DNA of 61,249 bases from Prevotella sp. (GTDB taxonomy: Bacteria > Bacteroidota > Bacteroidia > Bacteroidales > Bacteroidaceae), in NCBI GenBank assembly GCA_017475265.1, contig JAFVFY010000042.1:1-61249 (forward strand), in the 5' to 3' direction. This document shows, one piece after another, positions 34,009 through 43,275 of this stretch. Under the pieces are notes generated by a model. It was not told where the DNA came from and did not search any database. It saw only the letters and a list, made by a program, of their open reading frames with translations. Numbering within the stretch: the first letter of the stretch is position 1; the number at the start of each line of letters is the position of its first letter. The position numbers and the translations under genes were made by a program.

Positions 34009-34024
34009 GTAATCTTGCCTCATA

Positions 34025-34360
34025 CACCTCCAAGACTTCACCCGTCCTTGGACTGATGCCGACCTTTACGCAAAGTACGGTCTGACAGAAGATGCCCCGA
34101 GCTTCTTGCGCTCCGTTGGTGCTCAGGCGCATCGCGCAGGTCTCCCTGAGTACCTATAAAAAGAAAGAGACGTGCGAAGAAATTGCTTTCATCGAGTCGA
34201 TGATTAAGCCGATGGAATGAAATAGCCTGACCTATGATGAGATGCTCATCATCGACCCCGTCCCGCCATTCTTGTGTCCTTTCAGAGGCAATTGGCAGGG
34301 GCCGAGCGCACGCGAGAAGAGTACGAAAATGAAGTAAAATGAAGGCGCATGAAAAGAAAA
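34025..34360. pseudogene. Relic repeat after the second toxin-antitoxin pair
   Basis: 34025-34222 matches 33029-33225. It reads DFTRPWTDADLYAKYGLTED and, in another frame, KETCEEIAFIESMIKPME before a stop. Downstream (34223-34340) a further frame reads FQRQLAGAERTREEYENEVK, another gene tail. No complete gene. The same tail occurs as ATTAAGCCGATGGAGT at 38213. Confidence 0.55.
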
Positions 34361-34371
34361 ACGCCAAAACA

Positions 34372-34403
34372 TTTGGTGGTTTGAGAAAATCTTCCTACCT
34401 TTG
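34372..34403 (+). promoter_or_regulatory. Promoter of the NYN gene
   Basis: TTTG at 34372-34375 and TACCTTTG at 34396-34403, 20 bases apart. A leader of about 130 bases follows before the ATG. Confidence 0.7.
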
Positions 34404-34439
34404 CAGCAGAATCCCCCTTGTATGATAAATACTTGGGTC

Positions 34440-34524
34440 AGTTGCTGAAAAGCAGCTTACAAAGTTAATCCCGCTCGGATGAGATATGCCGAAGCTCAAG
34501 CCTCCGAAAGGAGGCTTTATTTTT
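34440..34524 (+). terminator. Leader hairpins with intrinsic terminator before the NYN gene
   Basis: Stem AGTTGCT/AGCAGCT (34440-34457), a weaker stem around CTCGG/CCGAAG (34474-34494), and a terminator: AAGCCTCC (34498-34505), loop GAAA, GGAGGCTT (34510-34517), T-run to 34524. The ATG is only 12 bases later, so expression needs read-through or another start. Confidence 0.65.
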
Positions 34525-34535
34525 AACGATCAACT

Positions 34536-35105
34536 ATGGAGAAGAAGAAAGTTATAGTGTATGTTGATGGCTACAATTTCTATTATGGCCTAAAGAATGG
34601 TGGCGCCAGGTGGAAACGTTTCTACTGGCTTGACATTGTGAAGTTCTTTGAGCGCATGATGCTGCCTGACCAGGAACTGGTAGAAGTGAACTATTATTCA
34701 GCTGTACCTCTCGACGACCAACAGGCCGCTGATAATCAAGACGTTCTTTTCAGTGCCAATCTGCTTAACCCCAAATTCAAGTTGCATTTGGGAAGATATA
34801 AGAAAAAGAAATTCAAGTGCCAGAACTGCGGTTTCAAAAACAAGACCTACGAGGAGAAAGAGTCAGACGTAAGGGTTGCTACAGGTATGCTTGTTGATAT
34901 GTTTACCAAGCGCTGTGACATCACTATCATTGTTTCTGCCGATAGCGATATGATTCCCTCTGTTGAGATTATTAAGGGCTTCGCTCCTGAGCATCCTGTT
35001 CATGTGTTTGTGCCACCTACACAGAATACGTATGCCTTGGCCAGCAAGTGCGATCATGTCGTATGGTTAGAGCATTATCGAGCCAGATTTGTCCAGTCTA
35101 CCTGA
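34536..35105 (+). CDS. NYN domain-containing protein (PIN-like RNase)
   Basis: A 189-residue protein of the NYN family: VIVYVDGYNFYYGLKNGGAR with the first catalytic Asp, KSD-type segment KESDVRVATGMLVDMFTKRC, and TIIVSADSDMIPSVEIIKGF with two more acidic residues. A CQNCGFKNKTYEEK stretch near 90 has two Cys of a possible half zinc ribbon. NYN proteins are divalent-metal RNases, often found in defence or RNA decay. No partner gene in the operon. Confidence 0.88.
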   Translation: MEKKKVIVYVDGYNFYYGLKNGGARWKRFYWLDIVKFFERMMLPDQELVEVNYYSAVPLDDQQAADNQDVLFSANLLNPKFKLHLGRYKKKKFKCQNCGFKNKTYEEKESDVRVATGMLVDMFTKRCDITIIVSADSDMIPSVEIIKGFAPEHPVHVFVPPTQNTYALASKCDHVVWLEHYRARFVQST

Positions 35106-35302
35106 TGATGTAACGCTTGCTAATGGGCATATTGTTAGCAGGCCCGCCAACTGGCATTAATTTGGCCGTCTCGTCTGTCATAAAAAGCGGCACTCGACTT
35201 GATTCATCGTTTGAGCCGATGATTAGATGAAGAAGTGGAAGAAGTGGAAAGGACGTAAAACAAAAAAATCTACAAAAACTTGCACTTGTGGGATTCTTTT
35301 TG
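35106..35302. other. Intergenic region with repeat pieces
   Basis: No gene. 35188-35230 repeats 32170-32213. The rest appears unremarkable. Confidence 0.45.
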
Positions 35303-35310
35303 TAATTTTG
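35303..35310 (+). promoter_or_regulatory. -7 element of the large secreted protein
   Basis: TAATTTTG, with TTG at 35280 about 20 bases upstream as a partial -33 box, 53 bases before the ATG. Confidence 0.6.
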
Positions 35311-35362
35311 CACGCAATATTGAATAAAATGTCACTTTTTGTTCATTTAAATACTGTTTGTT

Positions 35363-38197
35363 ATGAAGAAAATTTTATCTCTCTTGTGTGCCATCATGGT
35401 AGTAATTGGCACAAGTGCACAACCGCAACGCTTGCATAAGCCGTTGAACAAGGACGCGCAACGATTGGAGCAGCGTCTCAAGAACGCCAAGACTGTTCAA
35501 GAGCGTGACGAAATGATGCTCAAGTACAAACTGACTCATCGTTCTGTTATCGCACAGAAGAATGTAGCAAAAGCCCCGAAAGCGCGTCGCGTCGAAGCGG
35601 CAAAAGTCTCTGTTGACCGCATCTCGAGCTTGGTAATGCATGATGAAGAGAAAGGCTTCTATGTTTATTACGGTCTGCATCAAGAGGAAGAGAATGGCAA
35701 CAAGCATTTCTATTTTCATTTCCCGTTGGCTGAGGGTCAACACGACGTGGTGTTAAATAAGACCTACACACTCGCAGACATGGACGCTGAAGACTGCACA
35801 TGGGATCAAGGTGAAGAAGACGAGGATTGGAATACGATTTCCTACGCCTACAAATCGGCAACCTTTGTTAAGACCGTTGGTTCGGGCTTCGACACCCATA
35901 TCCAGGCAACCGTAACGGATATCAACGACCAGGTTTTCGAAATCAGTTATGACGAGGCAGCCGTGGTTCCGACGGATGAAGTAGTGGATGTGACGTTCAA
36001 CAAAGTGATGGACGCATCTCGCGATTTCAAGGGACAATGGCTGGTTCGTTCACAAGACAGCCAATACTTCGTGCAGCTGGCTTTCTACGGTCCGGAAACA
36101 ATCGCAGGAACCTACACCGGCGAAGCTATCGCGCTCAGCGAGAGTTATGTGCAATTCCCGACCGACGAAGTCGATGAATGGGACGAACCGGTGTATAAAA
36201 CCGTTTACGTAAAGGATGGTAGTATTACCGTCACAGAAGGAGATGGACGTACCGATGTGTCGGCAAGAATTCTTTGTGAGGATGGCGTGACGTACAACGT
36301 GACGATGTTCTACGAGATTCCGAAAGCCAAGAGCCATGAGACGATTGAGGCAAAGAACCTGTATATCGACACTTGGTCGTTTGAGTATTTTGGTGAGTTG
36401 TCTGTCTACGGCGGTGATGTCGAAGGCACGAATATCGGTCTCTCGCTCTACAAGGAGAACACCGAAGACGGATTCTTGGGCACGTACGTGATTGATGGCG
36501 AAGGACGTAACAGCGGCCATGTGACCGTCGACCACGAGACGTATGATCTCTATTCGGGCACCGTGACGGTGGCTCAGGAGAACGGTCAGTATGTCGTTAC
36601 CGGAACCGTGCTGGCATGGAACAACGTCGAATACACCATTCGCATAACCGAGCCAGACGTAGTGGTAACGCCCATGAACTTCAGTTCAGACCAGATGGTG
36701 ATCGATTTGTATACGTATCAAGACGAATCATGGTTCGAAGTGGCCGGTTTCGATGCTGCGCACGAGCAATATCTGTTGCTGACCGTGTTGTCTGAGAATG
36801 TGGCAGGTACATACACCGAAGCCAACCTGGATCAAGACTATACCTATTTCGCTATTGGAGAAACGACGTATTCGGTATTGAGTGCTAATCTTACCGTCGA
36901 ATATACCGCGCCGCAAGCGAAAGTAACCGGTACAATCCTGCTCGTCAATATAGAGAATGAGTACGACCACGTGGAACTGACCGTGGATGTAACCGCTAAA
37001 CCTTACGAACCGTCAGAACGCAACGTCACCATCGGTGCGTTCTCACGCGAGTATGTAGAGGCTGAGACGGAAGATGGCGAAACAGTATATGCCCTCTATT
37101 ATCAATTGCTCTCGGAGGATCGTCAACAGCTGTTCGGATTCCTGTTCGGGACCACCCAATGGGTAGCGGACATCGAGTTCGGCAAGACCTATACTACGGC
37201 TGATATGTACAACGGTTCACAAGGTCAAAACGCGTACGAGCGTGAGTACATTATGTATTCTACTGTTCAGTTCACCAAGACGGCAACTGCTAATGGCGTG
37301 AAGATCGTAGCTAAGGTTGCTGACACCCGAGGCAATGTTTGGAACTTGACCTACGAAGGCGATGAAGTAGCACCAGCTACGCCGTTTGACGTACGTCTGG
37401 GGCAAGCCAACAAGATACCACATGGCGCGGACGCTTTCGAGTACGAGATGGTGGATGTGGACAACACCTTCAAGTGCGTGCTCGTGATTCCTGTGGAAGA
37501 GGGCGCAGAGGACGTGGATAACGACCGCACCTATACCTCGTCGGCTGATGAGATCAACCTCGTGGATAGCTATTTGTCTATCCTTGGCGAGGAGCATCAG
37601 GTGACCGCTGCTTCCTTCCATAAAGAATGGTATGGTGATAACGTGCAGGTCGACGCTACCGTGTACGACGAACGCGGATACAGCTATCGTCTCTTCTTCT
37701 ACGACGATGGTTTCCATCCGACAGGAGAAACTGTGCAAGTGGTGATCGAAGCAACACCGTCTGTATACTATGACGAGGAGGAGGCATCCTGGCACGTTTA
37801 TGCGGAAGATGACGCACATGTCGTTTCCCTCCAACTCCTGGATACAGAAGGCGAGACGCCGGTGGGTGAGTACGATGCATCGAAGATCATCACCTGGTCT
37901 TCGCACATCGAGACCGTTACCGGCCAAGACGATGACGGCTATCCTATCTCCGATTATATCGGTATCAAAGAGGCTTACAGTGTCACCATCTCAGGTGAAG
38001 CAGGCAACTACACTATTCACGCACTCTTCATGGGCGAGGATGGTAATGAATACGATGTCTATGTCAATACGTTACCGGTAGGAATTGATCAAATTGTCAA
38101 CTGTCAATCGTCCAATCGTAAATATATGCTTGGTGGCGTGTTGTACATCGTTCGTGACGGCAAGATCTTCAACGCACAAGGTGTACAAGTGCGTTAA
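35363..38197 (+). CDS. Large secreted beta-rich repeat protein
   Basis: A 944-residue protein. Residues 1-20 form a signal peptide (LLCAIMVVIGTSAQ), then a charged helical linker, then from about 85 repeated 100-120-residue beta-rich modules. Each ends in a pattern like the VNVTATVTD or VTGTILLVN strand and carries an acidic Y-x-Y-D/E turn and a TYTxADM motif (at about 132 and 610). The C terminus MLGGVLYIVRDGKIFNAQGV is a common end tag of secreted Prevotella proteins. Function unknown; cell-surface display is plausible. A 4-unit TCAACTG-like heptamer tract lies just before the tag. Confidence 0.75.
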   Translation: MKKILSLLCAIMVVIGTSAQPQRLHKPLNKDAQRLEQRLKNAKTVQERDEMMLKYKLTHRSVIAQKNVAKAPKARRVEAAKVSVDRISSLVMHDEEKGFYVYYGLHQEEENGNKHFYFHFPLAEGQHDVVLNKTYTLADMDAEDCTWDQGEEDEDWNTISYAYKSATFVKTVGSGFDTHIQATVTDINDQVFEISYDEAAVVPTDEVVDVTFNKVMDASRDFKGQWLVRSQDSQYFVQLAFYGPETIAGTYTGEAIALSESYVQFPTDEVDEWDEPVYKTVYVKDGSITVTEGDGRTDVSARILCEDGVTYNVTMFYEIPKAKSHETIEAKNLYIDTWSFEYFGELSVYGGDVEGTNIGLSLYKENTEDGFLGTYVIDGEGRNSGHVTVDHETYDLYSGTVTVAQENGQYVVTGTVLAWNNVEYTIRITEPDVVVTPMNFSSDQMVIDLYTYQDESWFEVAGFDAAHEQYLLLTVLSENVAGTYTEANLDQDYTYFAIGETTYSVLSANLTVEYTAPQAKVTGTILLVNIENEYDHVELTVDVTAKPYEPSERNVTIGAFSREYVEAETEDGETVYALYYQLLSEDRQQLFGFLFGTTQWVADIEFGKTYTTADMYNGSQGQNAYEREYIMYSTVQFTKTATANGVKIVAKVADTRGNVWNLTYEGDEVAPATPFDVRLGQANKIPHGADAFEYEMVDVDNTFKCVLVIPVEEGAEDVDNDRTYTSSADEINLVDSYLSILGEEHQVTAASFHKEWYGDNVQVDATVYDERGYSYRLFFYDDGFHPTGETVQVVIEATPSVYYDEEEASWHVYAEDDAHVVSLQLLDTEGETPVGEYDASKIITWSSHIETVTGQDDDGYPISDYIGIKEAYSVTISGEAGNYTIHALFMGEDGNEYDVYVNTLPVGIDQIVNCQSSNRKYMLGGVLYIVRDGKIFNAQGVQVR

Positions 38198-38257
38198 ATC
38201 GGTAAACGGTTAAGATGATTAAGCCGATGGAGTAAAAGAGTAGCGAGAATATTTGGA

Positions 38258-38290
38258 TAAAACCATCCTTAACAGGGTGGTTTTATCTTT
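38258..38290 (+). terminator. Terminator of the large secreted protein gene
   Basis: AAAACCATCC pairs with GGGTGGTTTT (one G-T pair), followed by a T-rich run. It lies 60 bases after the stop codon. Confidence 0.75.
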
Positions 38291-38292
38291 TA

Positions 38293-38465
38293 TTTAACCT
38301 TCTGAAAGTAAGAAAGAAATCAGGCTTTGTAGCCATACTCCGGTTAACAGCTACTTGTTTATGTCCCTTGAAAACAAGAACCTCAATAGCTTTTGGGTTT
38401 ACTTCAAAGTATTTGTTTATAGCGAAAGCAAGTGAACGCGTGTTAATAAGAATTGTGAAATGACG
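38293..38465 (-). pseudogene. Open fragment of unknown gene
   Basis: The minus strand is open for about 57 codons without a start (ILINTRSLAFAINKYFEVNP and on to DFFLTFRRLNK). I do not recognise a family; it may be a gene relic. Confidence 0.3.
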
Positions 38466-38477
38466 GAGCAGTGAGAG

Positions 38478-39359
38478 TCACCCCGAACTTGCTCGAAGAT
38501 GGCCGAGTCGCGACGGGAAAAAATTCACGTTTTTCTGCAAGGCTGCGTCGGGCATGGGGGCGTTGAAGATCATGTCGAACATGTAGGGGACTTTGGTTGC
38601 GTAGTAGGGTAGGAGGCGCCTGGTGGCCTCGTCGATGGCTTGAGGGTCGGACGTGCCGAGATAGGCTGGGAAAAAGATGTCCCAGTGGGTTTTCATTTGT
38701 TCGTGCGTAATATGGAATATGTGCTGTACCCGGTCGTCAGGCATATTGTGACACATGGTCCATAACTGCGCCAGGTCCCACTCTGGTGCGCCGTAAGCAA
38801 ATTCGCCCAAGTCAATCCACAGGTCGCGCTCGCCGTCGGTGATGATGTTGCCGATGTGCAGGTCGCCATGCAAGCAGCGGGGCGTGTCGGGCACGGTCTC
38901 CAGGAACTTCAGGGCACGCTGTTTGTAATCCTCCGGCACCCGGTTCTTCTCACGATAGAAGTGCTCTATTCTCTGCTTATACGAGCAAAGCCGCGTGGTG
39001 TCAGCCTCCTTGGCGTGCAGCTCTGTAGCCATGCGTGCAAACTTGAGTGATATTTCCTCCAGTCTCTCTGGCTCTTGCGAGATGATGCGGGTATAGGAGC
39101 GTTTGTTCTTTATCAGTTCGTACTCGGCTCCGCTTCTTTCGCCATCGGTAATCATTCGGTAGAGTTTCGGCGACGGGATACCCAGCTGGTACACTGTGCG
39201 GGCGGTCATGAACTCGGCCTTGGCCCTGTCTGCCTCGAAACCGGGTTTATAAAGTTTAGCCAACGAGAGACCGTCCTTTTTAGTATAGGTAATAGCCGTC
39301 CCGCCCTCGCCAGTCTGGATGTAGTCATTCAGATTGATTCTCTGTATTTCTTCGCTCAT
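38478..39359 (-). CDS. Aminoglycoside phosphotransferase-like kinase (TIGR02172)
   Basis: A 293-residue APH/choline kinase-fold protein. Seen: an N-terminal GEGGTAITYTKKDGLSLAKL glycine loop with Lys, RCLHGDLHIGNIITDGERDL with the catalytic Asp in HGDxHxxN, and LWIDLGEFAYGAPEWDLAQL with the metal-binding Asp. It matches the TIGR02172 family. Substrate unknown; no evidence that it confers drug resistance. Confidence 0.85.
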   Translation of the reverse strand: MSEEIQRINLNDYIQTGEGGTAITYTKKDGLSLAKLYKPGFEADRAKAEFMTARTVYQLGIPSPKLYRMITDGERSGAEYELIKNKRSYTRIISQEPERLEEISLKFARMATELHAKEADTTRLCSYKQRIEHFYREKNRVPEDYKQRALKFLETVPDTPRCLHGDLHIGNIITDGERDLWIDLGEFAYGAPEWDLAQLWTMCHNMPDDRVQHIFHITHEQMKTHWDIFFPAYLGTSDPQAIDEATRRLLPYYATKVPYMFDMIFNAPMPDAALQKNVNFFPSRLGHLRASSG

Positions 39360-39544
39360 CTTCTCGCATTTTTACCATTCACGATGTCGCCTGAACTGCC
39401 ATTGCCGACAGGAACAATGCAATAGTAAATAGTATGTTTTTCATTGCTGGATGATTTTTAATATTTTTCGACCGCAAAATTAGCGAAAAGAAACGAGAAC
39501 AACAAGAAAAATGGAAAAAAATGCATTGTTTCGATTATATTTCG

Positions 39545-39552
39545 TAATTTTG
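39545..39552 (+). promoter_or_regulatory. -7 element of a broken gene
   Basis: TAATTTTG 29 bases upstream of the ATG at 39581, with TTG at 39526 as a weak -33 box. Confidence 0.5.
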
Positions 39553-39580
39553 CAGTCAAGTTATACAACAAAACAGAAAC

Positions 39581-39751
39581 ATGATGAAAGACAAGGCAGA
39601 TGTATTTATTCCCTCATAATACGTTATCCCTACAGACTTCAAAGTTACAAATGGCTGTGTGCCTGACCAAGAAGTGCTCCGCAAGGACTACAACGGCGAC
39701 TTCAAACCCCAGCTGGATGCCGCCATCGAATACATCAAAAACAAGCATTAA
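39581..39751 (+). pseudogene. Remnant with a start, a stop and a peptidase-like tail
   Basis: ATG at 39581 opens 12 codons that end in TAA. The following bases read VIPTDFKVTNGCVPDQEVLR, then KDYNGDFKPQLDAAIEYIKN and a stop at 39751, resembling the C-terminal end of a tail-specific (S41) peptidase. The middle is missing. Family call is tentative. Confidence 0.45.
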
Positions 39752-39773
39752 GAAGCTCTAAACATCATTCATT

Positions 39774-40482
39774 ATGAAAACATCTTACCTGAGAATTATA
39801 ACCTTCATTCTTTTGTGCTGGATGGTGATGGAGGCCACCGCCCAAGAGAAACCCAGTTGGATCATTGGCGTGAAAGGAGGCTGGAGCTATACCAGCATAG
39901 CCAGCTCAAACATGGGACGTGTGGATGAGACTTATTCTCCACTCAGCGGCTATGACGTCGGCGTGCAGGCGCTGCCGTCTGCTGGATTGGCTGGCCGTAC
40001 GCGCCGATTTGGAGTTCATGTCCCGTTCACACAAAATGGACCGCAACCTCCATTACATTGACCTGGTTTACACAAAGTATTCCAATGATTACCTCGTTCT
40101 GCCCGTGATGGCCGACTTCTCTTTTGGCGGGAAGAAACTGCGCGGACATGCCTATGGCGGTGTGTATGGCGCTTTCTGGATGAAAGCCCGGACAGAAGGA
40201 ACCACCTTCTGGATGACGGATTATTATGTCTATTTCGACGATTTCAAGGAGAGTCGCCAGTTTAATAGTGAAGACCAACGACTTACCGCAGGAGGCGTTG
40301 GTGGATTGGGATTAAGCTATGCCTTCCCGGATGTATGGAAAAACGGGGGCGGTCCTGTTATTACCCTCGACGCGTTGTACTACCACGACTTCGTCAGCCA
40401 TCACAAAGGCTATTCGCATCTGAGCGACTCACGCTATCTGGGCACCCTTTCCATCACTCTCGGCTTGGCGTTTTGTTTTTAA
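39774..40482 (+). pseudogene. Outer membrane beta-barrel protein, frameshifted
   Basis: A signal peptide (residues 1-23, MEATAQE) and IIGVKGGWSYTSIASSNMGR begin in one frame (39774-). From about 39970 the homologous sequence continues one frame over: DWLAVRADLEFMSRSHKMDR, LVLPVMADFSFGGKKLRGHA, and a C-terminal GTLSITLGLAFCF, an outer-membrane porin-like barrel ending in Phe. A 1-base insertion or 2-base deletion between codons for GVQA and LLDWLAV explains it. The last strand and terminal Phe are intact. Could be sequencing error or real decay. Confidence 0.75.
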
Positions 40483-40489
40483 ACATGGG

Positions 40490-40545
40490 CTACCTTCTTT
40501 GTCGTAAGTGCCGATAATCAGCACGGGTTCATGCAAGTGTGCAAG
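40490..40545 (-). pseudogene. Possible flavin reductase fragment
   Basis: The minus strand reads HEPVLIIGTYDKEGSP, which resembles the start of the flavin reductase-like domain. No more of the gene remains. It is next to a REP-like string at 40549-40572. Confidence 0.35.
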
Positions 40546-40591
40546 CGTCCTTCGGCCGAGCGGTGGCAGCGCACTATTACTATCAATTTTA

Positions 40592-42091
40592 TTATTTGCC
40601 AATTACGTATGTGTTGAACGAATGAGGAGCAGCAGCAACATTCAGGAACTTGCCTTTCACCTTAACACTCAGGCTGGCATCAGCATCGGTGAAGTTACCA
40701 ACTGTGATGATGAACTGCTGACCGTTGCGGAATACTACAACGGGAGTCTTGCTGTAGTCACGGCCAGCGTAGGCAATCGTCTCGGTGCCTGGGGCTACGA
40801 ACTGACAGAAATGCTTGTAGGCATAATACTCGGCAGTGTATCGCTTCAGGCGTGTCTTGCTGTCCACCTGAATGAGGGCATTCTGCGTCCAGCCCCATGT
40901 TGACTGGCCATTGTCGGCGAGGATGAAGTTCCAGTTGTAGTATTCGTCGCAGCCGTTGCCGAGGTTGTCGCTGAGAAGGAAGAAGGTGTGCTCGCCAGCC
41001 TTCCAGTCCATCGAGCCGTTACCGCACTCACTCTCGCTCATCATCAGGCGCAGTTGCGGGTAGCGGGCTTTGAGCTGTGGCAGGTTTTCGCGACACTCCC
41101 ACTGGGTGGCAATACCCTTGACATTGGCCTGTAGCGTCGCGTTGTCGATAATCTTTTGCACATAGTCCAGACGGTTGGTGTTGAACGTGCCAATCCACAA
41201 CTCCACCTCGGGATGCTTCTGCTTCAGCGTGGGCGCCAGATACTCGTTGTTGAAGCGTAGCGTACCCTCGGCAGTCCAGGCGCAGCCGGGGTAGGGGGTG
41301 TAGCTGTAGGCCTCGTTCTGATACATCACCTTCGTGATGGGCAACCCTTGCTCGGCATAGAGGTCGATGAAGCGGCAGAACATATCGGCGTAGCTCTGCA
41401 GATAGCGCGGGTCCTGAATGAAGTAGTCCTGCGTGGCCAAACGGCGTGGGAACACACCATTGCGCTCCCCCATGAGTTTCATTTCATCGGGGTCAACGAC
41501 TCCGTCATACAACAGATAGTCCTTCTCCTTTGGCTGCGTGTTGTACGGACTGCTCAGCACGCAGTAGTCCTGATTGATCTTCATCCATGCTGGCGGACTC
41601 CACGGACTCATAAACAACTGCAATTGCGGACAATACTTCTGCGCAGCGCGGGCCAGCGGGATGATGTTCCGTTTGTCGCGTTCGATGTTGAAGTGCTTCA
41701 ATCCGAGGTCGCCCACCACATCGTCACACTGATACCACGAGCGGGCATAGTCGTTGGCGTTCATCGACACACGGCCATGCGTGAACCTCAGGTCGCCGTC
41801 CTTGGCAAACAGGTTGTGCATCACCTCGTCCTGGTCGTCACGGCTAAGCAGGTTGAAGGCATCCCAGTCCAGTTCGTTGAACGTCGTTCCCCAGGCACGG
41901 AATGTCGTCCCCTTCTCCGTTCCGTCCACCGTTGCCACCACCGTTCCATCGGCCTTCGTGGCGAGTGCCGCCTTCGACATTACCCAAGGGGCGTTCTCGG
42001 TGGTGGTGTACTTTGTCACTTTCTGCGCATTCAGCGCAAGCGTTCCCGTCAGAAGGACGGCTCCAGCTAATAAAACCTTTATCTTTTTCAT
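40592..42091 (-). CDS. Glycoside hydrolase family 30
   Basis: A 499-residue secreted GH30. Signal peptide at 1-22 (GTLALNAQ). Catalytic acid/base Glu260 in MYQNEAYS and nucleophile Glu353 or Glu355 in MSESECGNG; a GYRDGRVSM-like strand FTHGRVSMNANDY and SPWSPPAWMK are typical of the barrel. The C-terminal beta-domain runs from about 420. GH30 enzymes act on glucosylceramide, beta-1,6-glucan or xylan; substrate not predictable. Its leader repeats the CACAAA-CTTATTAAAA string seen at 8104. Confidence 0.9.
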   Translation of the reverse strand: MKKIKVLLAGAVLLTGTLALNAQKVTKYTTTENAPWVMSKAALATKADGTVVATVDGTEKGTTFRAWGTTFNELDWDAFNLLSRDDQDEVMHNLFAKDGDLRFTHGRVSMNANDYARSWYQCDDVVGDLGLKHFNIERDKRNIIPLARAAQKYCPQLQLFMSPWSPPAWMKINQDYCVLSSPYNTQPKEKDYLLYDGVVDPDEMKLMGERNGVFPRRLATQDYFIQDPRYLQSYADMFCRFIDLYAEQGLPITKVMYQNEAYSYTPYPGCAWTAEGTLRFNNEYLAPTLKQKHPEVELWIGTFNTNRLDYVQKIIDNATLQANVKGIATQWECRENLPQLKARYPQLRLMMSESECGNGSMDWKAGEHTFFLLSDNLGNGCDEYYNWNFILADNGQSTWGWTQNALIQVDSKTRLKRYTAEYYAYKHFCQFVAPGTETIAYAGRDYSKTPVVVFRNGQQFIITVGNFTDADASLSVKVKGKFLNVAAAPHSFNTYVIGK

Positions 42092-42164
42092 ATAATCTAA
42101 TCTATCATTTCACAAATCTTATTAAAATCATTGGCAAAAGTACATAATAATAGCGAGATTTCGC

Positions 42165-42172
42165 TATATTTG
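42165..42172 (+). promoter_or_regulatory. -7 element of the 42223 hydrolase gene
   Basis: TATATTTG, 51 bases before the ATG at 42223. The AGCGA-GATT-TCGCT hairpin at 42152-42165 overlaps it. Confidence 0.55.
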
Positions 42173-42222
42173 CAGTCACAATTAACAAATGTTGGTTTTA
42201 ATATATGACAAAAATGATAGAA

Positions 42223-43275
42223 ATGAGAAAATTGTTCATGACAGCGATGATGGTCGCTATGAGTATGGGAATGAATGCCCAGACAGTTCAGAGACAAGTA
42301 GTGGAAGAGGGTGGTACAGGCCCGTTCAAGTCGGAAGTAGTGGGTGACTCCTCCTGCCCAGGTTTTACAGTTTATCGTCCACAAAACCTAAAAGAAGTGG
42401 TAGCGAAACAGGGCGCCCTGCCTGTGATTGTCTATGCCAACGGAGCTTGTTTCAACAACAATGTGGAGATGCGTCTGCTGCTGAGCGAGGTGGCTTCTTA
42501 CGGATATGTGGCAGCCGCCATCGGCCCGTATGACGAAGAGGATGTGATGGCACAATGGCGGGGTGTGCTTAGGTCGGCCTATCCCGAAACCAAGGGTGAA
42601 GTGGTCATGGCCAATGGCGAAAAGATTCTGCCGATGACGGCTGAAGAGAAGAAGGCTCAGCAGGAACAGCAGGCCAAACAACGCGAGGAGGCCGCCAAAA
42701 ACGCCAAGAAAAACAAGAAAAAACAGCCTGAGACACCACCATTCCGCACATATCCCAAGATGCTGTTGGAGGTGCTCGACTGGCTGACTGAGCAGAATGC
42801 CATGCAGGGTTCTGAATATTACCACTGTCTTGCCCTCGACCATGTGGCTGCAATGGGACAGTCATGCGGTGGCGCACAGGTTTTAGGCATAGCCTACGAC
42901 CCACGTATCAAGACCTGCGTGATGCTGAACTCAGGTATCGGCGATATGGAGATGATGGGTACTACGAAAGAGGCGCTGAAGAACCTGCACACGCCAATGT
43001 TCTATATGATTGGCGGCCCTGGCGACATTGCCTACGCCAATGCTCAGAAGGACTACGAGCGCATAGCCGACAACATCCCTATAGTCATGCTCAATTCGAA
43101 AGATGGTCACAGCGGCACCTATTACGAGAAGTATGGCGGCAACTACGCCAAGGCTGTTCTAAAATGGCTCGACTGGCAGTTGAAAGGAAAGGTTGGGCAA
43201 TCTGCTCTCTTCCTCGACGATGAATACTTGAAGATGAAATTCCCTGAATGGCAGGGTGTCCGCAAAAACTTCTAA
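42223..43275 (+). CDS. Secreted alpha/beta hydrolase with Lys/Glu-rich linker
   Basis: I choose ATG at 42223 (MRKLFMTAMMVAMSMGMNAQ) because it begins a good signal peptide; an earlier ATG at 42205 adds 6 residues. An alpha/beta hydrolase of the dienelactone hydrolase-like group: YANGACFNN oxyanion region near 77 and nucleophile elbow MGQSCGGAQ near 213. A 25-residue Lys/Glu/Gln helix (EEKKAQQEQQAKQREEAAKN) interrupts the domain at about 143-170. C-terminal His is in KDGHSGTYYEKYG. Substrate unknown. Confidence 0.8.
   Translation: MRKLFMTAMMVAMSMGMNAQTVQRQVVEEGGTGPFKSEVVGDSSCPGFTVYRPQNLKEVVAKQGALPVIVYANGACFNNNVEMRLLLSEVASYGYVAAAIGPYDEEDVMAQWRGVLRSAYPETKGEVVMANGEKILPMTAEEKKAQQEQQAKQREEAAKNAKKNKKKQPETPPFRTYPKMLLEVLDWLTEQNAMQGSEYYHCLALDHVAAMGQSCGGAQVLGIAYDPRIKTCVMLNSGIGDMEMMGTTKEALKNLHTPMFYMIGGPGDIAYANAQKDYERIADNIPIVMLNSKDGHSGTYYEKYGGNYAKAVLKWLDWQLKGKVGQSALFLDDEYLKMKFPEWQGVRKNF

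Noticed and set aside
38478-39359. Aminoglycoside resistance kinase
   Set aside because: The fold matches, but the TIGR02172 group is not known for resistance.
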